From Beroe ovata (Eukaryota; Ctenophora; Nuda; Beroida; Beroidae): DNA of 28,918 nucleotides. Within the stretch, counting starts at the first letter, position 1. Every line of letters begins with the position of its first letter. A model generated the notes under the pieces. The model saw nothing but the letters and a program-made list of their open reading frames with translations, was not told the origin of the DNA and searched no databases. Position numbers and translations under genes: made by a program. Positions 19,762 through 28,918 of this stretch are shown piece by piece. The stretch covers positions 1 to 28,918 of the forward strand of contig CAMPET010000044.1 in the NCBI GenBank assembly GCA_946803715.1. Reading direction: 5' to 3'.

Positions 19762-22173
19762 ATGAGATGGTGGTTATTGTTTCACAAGAACTCACTACTT
19801 AGACACTCGGACCAGTTCGTGAGGAGACTCACTTTGAGTATGTACCAGAATATGCTGAAATTTCTCTTCTTGACTACAGTCGTTTTTCACGATAATTATA
19901 GTCTCTGCCAATCAACAAGGAAACAAGACATCAAACCGAGCACCAAAGCAAGAGAAGAGCTTCTAGTACTATCTGGCGCATTCTTTTCTCCAATGATGGA
20001 CCAGCTAGCTGAGGTGATCGAGTTTTGCCGACGTGACGCCACTGTTCACTTCTCTGTTATGGATGAGAATTCAGGTGTCATTAGATACGAAAACTCGCTT
20101 GGTGAGCAACAGACGACATCTATACTTGAAGTCAACCAGCACATCAAATGCCCCTTTTACATCCCCGTGGCTAGTGCATCGTTTGTCATGGACAAGGTAG
20201 TTAGAGTGGCGCGAGATCGAGACTGGGTGTGTGTCCTCCCAGAAACGTCCCAATGTGACGGCAAGTCAACATGCCTGACTGACGAATGTGGCTGCAAAGC
20301 AGCGGCTACATTCAGCCAACTCCCCAATATTTCCAGTTCGGCTGTCGACGTGTTCTACTGTGTTGAACAGCCGGGTTGTATTGTCTTCTCTCAGGTGTGT
20401 GACCAGATCCCAGACTGTTTCGATCTCAGTGATGAGTGTCTTTGTCAGGGTCATGTGATGGTCGTGTGTGATAATGTCACTGTAACCTGTGAAACTCCGC
20501 ACAGTTTTTGCCATAAAAAAGCATTCATCCAAAACTCTTGTCACACTGTTCCGCCAGTCGACTGCCCTAATGAGAATAAACGAGTTATATCGGATTTGGG
20601 AATGCAGGTCAATATCATCAACCCAATCTACCAGTGTCTCTCAGACAACTTCGCCATACTGTCAAACTTTCGTCGCAGTGAAATCCAGAGGTTCTGTAGA
20701 ACTAACTGCTCGGAGTATTTCAAAGAACAGCATGGGTGGACGAATTTCTGTGACAACATAATAAATGCTTACCCCACGGACTTTAGCTTCATGTGCAATG
20801 GCCGTGACTTCCAAGACAACTTTGACACAGCCATGCCTTCACTAGAAATCATCTGTAACCAGGTACCAGACTGCAAAAACAACTTCGACGAGTTGAATTG
20901 TCCGGGGAAGTTTTACTGTGACCCGGAGAACTCCTCCACGGTCTCCATCCACGAGAGTTTCATGTGTGACCATGTCCGGCATTGCCGTAACGGCAGAGAT
21001 GAGTGTCAGAACTGTGATTTCGGGGTGTTGACTTCAGCTCAATCTCTCCTCAAATCGAGCTTCCTTGCGATTGGCTGTCTCTTTTTTGGAGTGTGCACAA
21101 TATTCATCAATGCTAAGATCATATATAATGCGCAACAGGACATAAGTCAAAGTAACGGAAATTGTACCAAGAAAACAGATGCATTCCTCTGTCTCAACAT
21201 AGCCGTATATGACCTTCTTATGGGAGTTTACCTGTGCCTCATTGCCGCCAGTAACTTCATCCTAAGGTCCAGAGGTGACTACTGTGAGATATCGTTTGAG
21301 TGGAGGAGCAGTGTCCAGTGTGAGCTACTCGGGATTCTCTTCTCATTCTCATCTCATGGATCTCTTCTCGTCATTTCTCTCATGAGTATCATACGGGGTA
21401 TCAAGTGTACATTCGTGTTTGTCGATATTCCATATCGTGTTGTGTTGCTTCTCACACTCTGCATTGCACTCTTTGATCTCCTCCACTCTGCAATTCCTGT
21501 TCTTAAGATTAGCTTCCTCCAGGATTTCTTCATGTCAGAGGTTCATCTTGATAACATCTTCCATAACCCTCTCCTCTCCTCATCAAATCTGGATCAAATT
21601 CGACTGATATACGAAGCTCACCACCCTGAAAATACTTCCACGAATATTCTTGAGATGTTGGATGGTGTTCGGTCAATCACATCAGACCCCACCATATTCG
21701 ACTACACCACAATTAGCTACTACGGGACCACGCCTCTCTGCATTCAGAACATCTTTAAGAACCAGGAGTCATACCAAAGATACAAGTACTGCTACTGTGC
21801 CACCATTGGTACGCTTCTCCTCACTGTCATTGTCTCTTACATTATGATAATCGTGCAGCAAGTCAAGTCTCCCCAAGCTGAAGCCAAGGCCCTCATCACC
21901 AAAGTCTGTCTCATAATCGGATCACAGCTCATCTGCTGGGTCTCTCTTATAGCAACGGCTATTTACTATCTGCACAGCGATTCAGTACCCAGTTTTCTAT
22001 TCGAGATTTTCGCCCTATGTGCCATACCAATGAATAGCTTCCTGAACCCTATTTTCTATAGTGGCTACTATAAGTATATTGTGAATCTATTGTTCTTGAT
22101 CAAGTCTAAGCTTGTATCAGCAGCCAGTGATGGGGATGCAGCAAGTAATTTGCAGGAGAATGGACGAAATTGA
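19762..22173 (+). CDS. LDLa-domain, relaxin-receptor/LGR-like G-protein-coupled receptor, intronless
   Basis: 803 codons in one exon. Met27 or Met31 (MLKFLFLTTVV...SLCQ) makes a better signal peptide than the first Met. A region of about 100 residues of unknown type is followed by Cys-rich LDL-receptor class A-like modules: CVLPETSQCDGKSTCLTDEC, CIVFSQVCDQIPDCFDLSDE, a third ending CNQVPDCKNNFDELNC, and a fourth ending CDHVRHCRNGRDEC. Seven hydrophobic segments follow, from about residue 430 to 775. RGDYC...EWRSSVQCELLG, QLICWVS and PMNSFLNPIFY match the TM2-TM3 loop, TM6 and TM7 of LGR/RXFP receptors. The DRY Asp is missing at the end of TM3 (SIIRG) and the TM6 CWxP proline is Ser. No leucine-rich repeats. 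Ligand unknown. Confidence 0.85.
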   Translation: MRWWLLFHKNSLLRHSDQFVRRLTLSMYQNMLKFLFLTTVVFHDNYSLCQSTRKQDIKPSTKAREELLVLSGAFFSPMMDQLAEVIEFCRRDATVHFSVMDENSGVIRYENSLGEQQTTSILEVNQHIKCPFYIPVASASFVMDKVVRVARDRDWVCVLPETSQCDGKSTCLTDECGCKAAATFSQLPNISSSAVDVFYCVEQPGCIVFSQVCDQIPDCFDLSDECLCQGHVMVVCDNVTVTCETPHSFCHKKAFIQNSCHTVPPVDCPNENKRVISDLGMQVNIINPIYQCLSDNFAILSNFRRSEIQRFCRTNCSEYFKEQHGWTNFCDNIINAYPTDFSFMCNGRDFQDNFDTAMPSLEIICNQVPDCKNNFDELNCPGKFYCDPENSSTVSIHESFMCDHVRHCRNGRDECQNCDFGVLTSAQSLLKSSFLAIGCLFFGVCTIFINAKIIYNAQQDISQSNGNCTKKTDAFLCLNIAVYDLLMGVYLCLIAASNFILRSRGDYCEISFEWRSSVQCELLGILFSFSSHGSLLVISLMSIIRGIKCTFVFVDIPYRVVLLLTLCIALFDLLHSAIPVLKISFLQDFFMSEVHLDNIFHNPLLSSSNLDQIRLIYEAHHPENTSTNILEMLDGVRSITSDPTIFDYTTISYYGTTPLCIQNIFKNQESYQRYKYCYCATIGTLLLTVIVSYIMIIVQQVKSPQAEAKALITKVCLIIGSQLICWVSLIATAIYYLHSDSVPSFLFEIFALCAIPMNSFLNPIFYSGYYKYIVNLLFLIKSKLVSAASDGDAASNLQENGRN

Positions 22174-24000
22174 GTTCCCATCGACAATGTTTCAAGGTAA
22201 CAACTACCTAACTACTGAAATGTGAGACAAGGTGGACAATTTAGAAACAGTGGACGCTGTTGACACTTTGGACAGTGTGGACGTTTGTTGTGATGCTGCA
22301 TGCTGTAAGTTTTCTAGTATCTACTCAGTTATTGAGACTTTGAATATTTCAATGAATATTCGGTGAGTGAATATCATATGGATATATATCCTTTAACCAT
22401 AAAACCTGAATTTTCTATCTGATCCCCTCAAACTAAACAGTTTGAGCAGGTATGCTGATTTAATTTATCACAGTTATGTTAAAAAATTGTTCTTTTCAAT
22501 ATTGAATAATTATAAACATTTTGTAGTGATATGAACAATAGTTCAAAAAAATTATATTGTTCAAGCTTGAACTTTTCAAGACAAAGGACTTTTGCAGTGG
22601 ATTGCAACCATGCTTAATCATGGTTAAGTCACCATTGTTGATGAGATTGGTGTCTCTGTTTCACAAGCAATGAAAAACAGAGAATTCAAACACTCAGGTC
22701 AGTTCATGTTACAGAATACACTTTAAGTTCTAACTTGAATACAGCTGATGCCTGATTAGTTCTCAGTTCTCAACAAAATCAGAGTGAGACACTGACACCT
22801 GTAAAATCCATCTTTTGTCGAACATGTATATTACAATTTGTTAAGGACACTTCTACTGTAAAGGTGAACTGGGGGCTCATTTGCGATGATGGTGCTTTGA
22901 TAACGCTTTAGTTTTCATTGATGGAATGAATGCAAGTAAGTTCTGATTCGAGAAACTGTCAAATTTGTCATGAGTTGTTGCATCTACAGCTATCATTTTC
23001 GACTAACGCAAAATGTGGCGTTATTTTCAATATCAATACATTACACAATTCTTTGCAATAGAATCCCAGCAAAATTACGCGGCCGCGCGACCTTCATCAA
23101 TCATCAATGCGGTAAGCAAAAATATTTTTGTAGGATTTTACCCTTCCGATTTTACCCTATAACCGTCGGTGCGCGCAATTTTTATTCCGCCCTTGCCAGG
23201 GATAAAATCCCGCCAGCAAGGGTAAGGTGAAATCCTACAAAAATATTTTTTCACAGTGTAATAGGTTTTTTGGCAATTCGGCCGTGCGCGCGGCGCCACG
23301 CGCAATTTTGAATATTCTCAGTTTACACCAGTAATCCAAATTGCTTTTAACTGCAGAAATAAATTTGAAATTTCATGAAGCGAAGCAGAGTCGTAAAATC
23401 TAAAACTATCCTGCAAATCGGTAGAATGGTAGATTGGTAGAAAATCCAAACATTGAGTTTGTTGCCAGACATTAAGTTTTGTTTGATTGAAATGGTGATG
23501 TTATTGGAAATTTTCATCGAATGGGGTGTGTGCCCTTTTCATGTGCCAGATCCGGGATCCCACTATCATGATTGAAATACATTCGAAAATAAGGTTGAAC
23601 CAGTATGTCTGATAGGGCACGCTGCAAGCTGCAATTGTACCTGTAGTTTATGTATTGACTCAATGCCATGAGTCTGTGCCACTCAATGCCATGAGACTCA
23701 ATGCCATGAGTCTGTGTACATTCAAGAAGTTCTTCACCTCAATGCAGAATTGTGAGCCTTATTCTGTTACAATTCCTTGGGGAAGTTTTGCGCACAAAGA
23801 TCCTTTCAGCAAATTCTACCACCTTCCTGGATGTTTCAATTTCAAACAGAAGTATTCAGGGTCTTCTCCGCCTTGGATTGTATCACATAACATTCACCCT
23901 GCCACCTCAGGTTATCATCACCTAAAAATCTAATGCACTGTTGTAAGGAGTACATAATTGAGGATGTACATTGAGGTTGAGGGCAGCATCTATGCCGGGA
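22174..24000. other. 3' flank of receptor gene, first copy
   Basis: Non-coding sequence that recurs, with small differences, at 25060-26707. It contains a CATAAA at 22399-22404 where the second copy has AATAAA, a segment at about 22611-22849 absent from the second copy, a MITE at 23128-23240, and a short tandem of CTCAATGCCATGAG units at about 23659-23715. No gene recognised. Confidence 0.8.
23128..23240. mobile_element. MITE, family TTGTAGGATTTTACC
   Basis: Terminal inverted repeats TTGTAGGATTTTACCCTT and GGTAAGGTGAAATCCTACAA flank a GC-rich centre (CCGTCGGTGCGCGC, GCCAGGGATAAAATCCCGCC). AAATATTT lies directly on both sides (23120-23127, 23241-23248), a plausible 8-bp target duplication, though the sequence is low in complexity. 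The homologous element in the second copy is at 25875-26003, and a separate insertion of the same family is at 25632-25724. Confidence 0.85.
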
Positions 24001-24001
24001 N

Positions 24002-25059
24002 AGATCATATATAATGCGCAACAGGACATAAGTCAAAGTAACGGAAATTGTACCAAGAAAACAGATGCATTCCTCTGTCTCAACATAGCCGTATATGACC
24101 TTCTCATGGGAGTTTACCTGTGCCTCATTGCCGCCAGTAACTTCATCCTAAGGTCCAGAGGTGACTACTGTGAGATATCGTTTGAGTGGAGGAGCAGTGT
24201 CCAGTGTGAGCTACTCGGGATTCTCTTCTCATTCTCATCTCATGGATCTCTTCTCGTCATTTCTCTCATGAGTATCATACGGGGTATCAAGTGTACATTC
24301 GTGTTTGTCGATATTCCATATCGTGTTGTGTTGCTTCTCACACTCTGCATTGCACTCTTTGATCTCCTCCACTCTGCAATTCCTGTTCTTAAGATTAGCT
24401 TCCTCCAGGATTTCTTCATGTCAGAGGTTCATCTTGATAACATCTTCCATAACCCTCTCCTCTCCTCATCAAATCTGGATCAAATTCGACTGATATACGA
24501 AGCTCACCACCCTGAAAATACTTCCACGAATATTCTTGAGATGTTGGATGGTGTTCGGTCAATCACATCAGACCCCACCATATTCGACTACACCACAATT
24601 AGCTACTACGGGACCACGCCTCTCTGCATTCAGAACATCTTTAAGAACCAGGAGTCATACCAAAGATACAAGTACTGCTACTGTGCCACCATTGGTACGC
24701 TTCTCCTCACTGTCATTGTCTCTTACATTATGATAATCGTGCAGCAAGTCAAGTCTCCCCAAGCTGAAGCCAAGGCCCTCATCACCAAAGTCTGTCTCAT
24801 AATCGGATCACAGCTCATCTGCTGGGTCTCTCTTATAGCAACGGCTATTTACTATCTGCACAGCGATTCAGTACCCAGTTTTCTATTCGAGATTTTCGCC
24901 CTATGTGCCATACCAATGAATAGCTTCCTGAACCCTATTTTCTATAGTGGCTACTATAAGTATATTGTGAATTTATTGTTCTTGATCAAGTCTAAGTTTG
25001 TATCAGCAGCCAGTGATGGGGATGCAGCAAGTAATTTGCAGGAGAATGGACAAAATTGA
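24002..25059 (+). CDS. Second copy of the LDLa-7TM receptor, 5'-truncated at an assembly join
   Basis: Begins directly after the N at 24001 in the first intracellular loop (IIYNAQQDIS) and runs to the same stop as the first copy. It holds TM2 to TM7 and the C-terminal tail. The protein differs from the first copy at only two residues that I can see, both near the C-terminus (Leu to Phe in KSKL, Arg to Gln as the penultimate residue), plus a silent change or two. The signal peptide, LDLa modules and TM1 are absent because the contig starts here. It is more likely the other allele than a second gene. Confidence 0.8.
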
Positions 25060-25631
25060 GTTCCCATCGACAATAATTCAAGGTAACAACTACCTAACTA
25101 CTGAAATGTGAGACAAGGTGGACAATTTGGAAACAGTGGACGCTGTTGACACTTAGGACAGTGTGGACGTTTGTTGTGATGCTGCATGCTGTACGTTTTC
25201 TGGTATTTACTCAGTTATTGAGACTTTGAATATTTCAATTAATATTCGGTGAATGAATATCATATGGATATATATCCTTTAACAATAAAGCCTGAATTTT
25301 CTATCTGATCCCCTCAAACAAACAGTTTGAGCAGGTATGCTGATTTATTTTATCACAGTTATGTTAAAAAATAGTTCTTTTCAATATTGAATAACTATAA
25401 ACATCTTGTAGTGATATGACCAATAGTTCAAAAAAAATATATTGTTCAAGCTTGAACCTTTCAAGACAAAGGACTTTTGCAGTGGATTGCAACCACTACT
25501 ACTGTAATAGTGAACTGGGGCTCATTTGTGATGATGGTGCTTTGATAACGCTTTAGTTTTCATTAATGGAATGAATGCAAGTAAGTTCTGATTCAAGCAA
25601 CTGTCAAATTTGTCATGAGTTGTTGCTTCTG

Positions 25632-25724
25632 TTGTAGGATTTTACCCTACCGTCGGTGCGTGCGATTTTCATCCCGCCGGTGCCAGGGATAAAGTCTCAC
25701 CAAGGGTAGGGTGAAATCCTACAA
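25632..25724. mobile_element. MITE insertion with 9-bp target-site duplication, absent from the other copy
   Basis: TTGTAGGATTTTACCCTACC at the left and its near complement at the right (GGTAGGGTGAAATCCTACAA) bound a 93-bp element. TTGCTTCTG occurs directly on both sides (25623-25631 and 25725-25733). The corresponding place in the first copy (about 22977-22985) has a single TTGCATCTA and no element, so the empty site is visible in the same window. The 8-9 bp duplication points to a hAT- or Mutator-type transposase supplied in trans. Confidence 0.9.
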
Positions 25725-25874
25725 TTGCTTCTGCAGTTATCATTTTCGACTAACGAAAAATAAGGCGTTATTTTCAATATCAATACACTACACAATTTTT
25801 TGCAATAGAATCCCAGCAAAATTACGCGGCCGCGCGACCTTCATCAATCATCGATGCGGTAAGCAAAAATAATT

Positions 25875-26003
25875 TTTTAGGATTTTACCCGGCCCTACTG
25901 ATTTCACCCTACCGTCGCACGGTGCGCGCAATTTTCATTCCGCCCTTGCCAGGGATAAAATCCCGCCAGCAACGCAAGGCCAGGGTAGGGTGAAATCCTA
26001 CAA
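25875..26003. mobile_element. MITE, second-copy counterpart of 23128-23240
   Basis: Same family and same genomic context as the element at 23128-23240, but with a few changes: the left end is eroded to TTTTAGG and the centre has small insertions. Confidence 0.8.
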
Positions 26004-26707
26004 AAATATTTTTAACAATGCGATAGGTTTTTTGGCGGTTCGGCCGTGCGCGCGGCGCCACGCGCAATTTTGAATATTTGCATTTTACAGTTCACACCAG
26101 TAATCCAAATTGCTTCAACTGCAGAAATAAATTTGAAATTTCATGAAGCAGAGTTGTAAAATCTAAAACTATCCTGCAAATCGGTAGAATGGTAGCAAAT
26201 CCAAACATTGAGTTTTGTTGCCAGACAAGTTTGTTTGATTGAAAAAGGTGATGTTATTGGAAATTTTTCATCGAATGGGGTGTGTGCCCTTTTCATGTGC
26301 CAGATCCAGGATCCCACTATCATGATTGAAATAAATTCGAAAATGAGGTTGAACTAGTATGTCTGATAGGGCACGCTGCAAGCTGCAATTGTACCTGTAG
26401 TTTATGTATTGACTCAATACCATGAGTCTGTGTAAGTTCTTCACCTCAATGCAGAATTGTGGGCCTTATTCTGTTACAATTCCTTGGGGAAGTTTTGCGC
26501 ACAAAGATCCTTTCAGCTAGTTCTACCACCTTCCTGGATGTTTCAATTTCAAACAGAAGTATTCAGGGTCTTCTCTGCCTTGGATTGAACCACATAACAT
26601 TCACCCTGCCACCTCAGGTTATCATCACCTAAAAATCTTATGATCTGTTGTAAGGAGTACATACTTGAGGTTGTACATTGAGGTTGAGGGCAGCATCTAT
26701 GCCGGGA

Positions 26708-27186
26708 ACATGGAATTATATATGTAGTTGGGTACAGGAATGGGTAGGGAGGTTCTTGGCCAGTACCAAGAACTCATTCTTAGAATTGAGTGCATCCAAA
26801 CCATACTCATAATCTAATTCTTGATAACTATTAGGTGAATGAACTCGAGCAACAAATGATGTGCAATTGGGATTTATGGCAGTTTTAGGACCTCTCTTGA
26901 CCTTTCTTTCAAATAGAAGATAGGAAGTTTTAAATTGTATCTTGGTTCTACAATTGCATACAATTTGATTGATACCTATTTAATTGGTACTTAACAAGAA
27001 AGTGTGAGATAATATGTTGTTGCATCACACCTATGAGGTGTGTATTTGGCCATATTTCTGGAGGCGAAGCCAAGTGAAATTTTGGCAATACGCACCAAAT
27101 AGGTGTGAAGGATAAATATTATCTAACAATTGGAATGCAAGCTGCTGTTACCAATGCATTTCAACTTTTGAGATAACCTTTTAGTT
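26708..27186. other. Intergenic region with a small foldback sequence
   Basis: No gene recognised. At about 27006-27127 the left part (GAGATAATAT, CACACCTAT, GTATTTGGC) is matched by an imperfect inverted right part (GGCAATACGC, AATAGGTGTG, ATATTATCT), the look of a small decayed MITE. A CTTTTAG just before 27187 could be the acceptor for an upstream non-coding exon of the next gene. Confidence 0.5.
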
Positions 27187-28402
27187 ATGGATACAGGAGG
27201 AGATATTGTAGATGAAGGTAATCATTGGTGTCCTCAACACAGAAGCAAGAAGTACAAGCCTTCACAGCTTGCTAAACTGAATCCAATTGAAAAGAGTCGC
27301 TACATGTTTGTAAGTACAGAGTAGAGACATTTCACATAGACTTTAGCTATTCTCACACCTCCAGAAATTATAAAACGAGGATTTACTAAACTGTGATTAA
27401 TTTCGTTTTCAGTATGATAAGCCTTCCAAAGATATGTTATTGGCTAAGGCAGCTGCTTTGAAGAGGGTTAGGATGGATGTTAGACAGAGGAATGCGTAAG
27501 TCCAGGGTCAATCAAAGTCATATGTTTTCAATTTGGCTGTGATTTGGGCTTTTGGATTGAAATGAATTATATTTTTACAGCACAATATCAATGATCTTAA
27601 AGTATATTTTGTTTACAAAAAGGAGCTCCTATGTTGTGCTGAGGGAGAATGTTAACAAGGCCACCCACTAAAGGAATAACTAGCATTTCTAATCATATAA
27701 TATGCTTAAGTTGATTTCTCTTCAGTGAGATTGAAAGTAAGAGAATGGTCGAAATACAGAAGCAACAAGTTGTTAAGCACAATGAACTCATTGGACAGCT
27801 AAAGTAAGACTTCTCCATGATACAATGATTTTCTGCGCACACATTATCTGTGTTTATCTACTCCCTTAAGTTGCTACAAGACACAAGTAAACCTTTTTCA
27901 GAGCAGCGGAGGCCAGGAATAGAATTCGACTGCTGCGAATCAGATACAACAACATAAGAGTTAGTTTGGACATAACATTCAATTATTCAATAACTAACAA
28001 ATTCTATCCTAATCATGAAAACATGTCTATGTATCTAGCACCATTTCGACATCTAACTGCGCTTGCTCATTTCAGAATACAGAACTCGAGCAGATGGTGG
28101 CATATCAGCCAACTTCAATCCGGGCTGTTAGGTTGCAGGCACTTGTGCCAGAGAAAGACAGTTTCCTCCTTGATAAACATGATATCATGCTGAAAAACGA
28201 TGTTAGTGCAATGCGTTCTGAAGCAAAATTCCCCATTATTTCTCTATTCTTATGTGCTTATGAATTCGATGAGTCTGTAATATTATGCTACAGTAGGGCA
28301 GGCTTACATCCGTTTACGTCTCAATTATGTGCGATCTCAGATACCTATTTTATAACCGAGAATGACCCTCACTCAGAGACACCGAGTGGAGGAAATAATT
28401 GA
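27187..28402 (+). CDS. Unidentified small basic, helical protein, five exons
   Basis: Exons 27187-27309, 27413-27495, 27726-27803, 27902-27959 and 28076-28402 join in frame at GT-AG sites. The protein begins MDTGGDIVDEGNHWCPQHRS and continues with YKPSQLAKLNPIEKSRYMF, then a highly basic helical stretch (AKAAALKRVRMDVRQRNAEI, RNRIRLLRIRYNNIR) and LEQMVAYQPTSIRAVRLQAL. Reading the last exon through to the TGA at 28400-28402 gives 222 residues. A GTTAGT donor after residue 156 (28202) would allow a different end, and a downstream stretch in another frame (MTLTQRHRVEEIIDDEEM, 28363-28416) also looks protein-like, so the 3' end is uncertain. I do not recognise the family. Confidence 0.6.
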
Positions 28403-28449
28403 CGATGAGGAAATGGCGACAACTCAGCGAGACCTCACGTGCATATGAT

Positions 28450-28800
28450 GCTTCCCATGCTCCTTCATCAAGAACTTTGTCAGTATGTTACATAGAAACA
28501 CGTTCCTTTATCATTGACTGTTTATCTTTACAAACCTAAGCGTTTATCATATATCATAGCATTTATAATGTTGAAAACCGATTCATATTTTAAATGTACA
28601 GAGAATTTAAATAATATGTATATAGGTATGCACGTTGATTTATGTTGAATTATGTTGATCTGCTCTTTCTCATAGTATTAGAATTGTCTGTTGCGCATTA
28701 TGGTGGGATAGGTATGAAATAGCTGCATCTGTGACATCAGCGTCGAGTTCAAGAAAAATCTTGTAGTGAAGGGTATAGATAGAATTAATTCGAAAACTGG
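28450..28800. other. 3' flank without recognisable gene
   Basis: A/T-rich sequence between the small gene and the terminal minisatellite. Nothing further could be supported. Confidence 0.4.
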
Positions 28801-28807
28801 CCGAGGA

Positions 28808-28918
28808 GTGATGTCAAGGTTAAGTGGTGTCGAGGTTAAGTGGTGTCACGGTTAAGTGGTGTCAATGTTAAGTGGTGTCACGGTTAAGTGGTGTCACGGT
28901 TAAGTGGTGTCACGGTTA
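28808..28918 (+). repeat. 16-bp minisatellite, runs off the window
   Basis: About seven units of TTAAGTGGTGTCACGG with minor changes (CGAGG, CAATG), ending at the window edge. It shares the core AAGTGGTGTCA with the minisatellite in the CTPS intron. Confidence 0.95.

Larger units (their letters stand above)
25060..26707. other. 3' flank of receptor gene, second copy
   Basis: Colinear with 22174-24000, with an AATAAA polyadenylation signal at 25284-25289, loss of about 240 bases near 25495, and an extra MITE at 25632-25724. The similarity to the first copy ends at ATGCCGGGA (26700-26708), the same point where the first copy meets the N. Confidence 0.8.

Noticed and set aside
22970-23230. 86-codon open frame downstream of the receptor
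   Set aside because: It runs through the MITE and is not preserved in the second copy.
24002-25059. Second functional receptor gene from a recent tandem duplication
   Set aside because: Both duplication edges coincide with the N at 24001, which fits unmerged alleles better; the copy has no start, signal peptide, ectodomain or TM1.

Overview
The window is a piece of eukaryotic, almost certainly metazoan, nuclear DNA. Genes are split by short GT-AG introns, the sequence holds vertebrate-type TTAGGG telomere repeats, LINE and MITE-like repeats, and an LDLa-containing receptor whose seven-transmembrane part is of the LGR/relaxin-receptor type. A sponge or another early-branching marine invertebrate would fit, but the sequence alone does not settle the taxon. 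Five single-N positions (1062, 2729, 4364, 18061, 24001) are assembly joins. Several of them cut genes or repeats, so order across them is not proven.

Layout. 1-4440 is repeat-rich: a start-of-gene fragment with a signal peptide (1018-1061), a LINE contig with ORF1 zinc knuckles and an APE endonuclease (1063-2728), a decayed reverse-transcriptase half of a LINE (about 3222-4109), and an orphan terminal exon on the minus strand (4245-4346). 4441-4760 is a GC-rich nested hairpin element. 5084-14153 (minus) is a complete 25-exon valyl-tRNA synthetase gene; I could join all exons in frame to 1,032 codons plus stop. Its 2.5-kb intron (8128-10654) carries a whole six-exon gene on the opposite strand, encoding a PH-domain/coiled-coil protein (8425-10493). 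14780-19178 (minus) is a 13-exon CTP synthase gene with part of exon 4 lost at the join at 18061. Its introns hold a palindromic element built around telomeric repeats, a minisatellite and a SINE-like piece. 19762-22173 (plus) is an intronless LDLa-7TM receptor gene.

From 21116 to 24000 the sequence is repeated, with small differences, at 24002-26707. The boundaries fall exactly on the N at 24001, so the simplest reading is two allelic contigs laid end to end rather than a real tandem duplication. The two copies differ by a MITE insertion with a 9-bp target-site duplication and by an indel of about 240 bp. 27187-28402 (plus) is a small gene for a basic, helical protein I do not recognise. The window ends in a 16-bp minisatellite that shares its core with one in the CTP synthase gene.

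The two minus-strand housekeeping genes lie head to tail, about 0.6 kb apart, and have a similar short motif upstream of each. The receptor and CTP synthase genes diverge from a shared region of about 580 bp. I see no new multi-gene system. The strongest unusual points are the nested antisense gene, the LRR-free relaxin-receptor-like GPCR, the telomere-repeat element, the polymorphic MITE and the haplotype false duplication.
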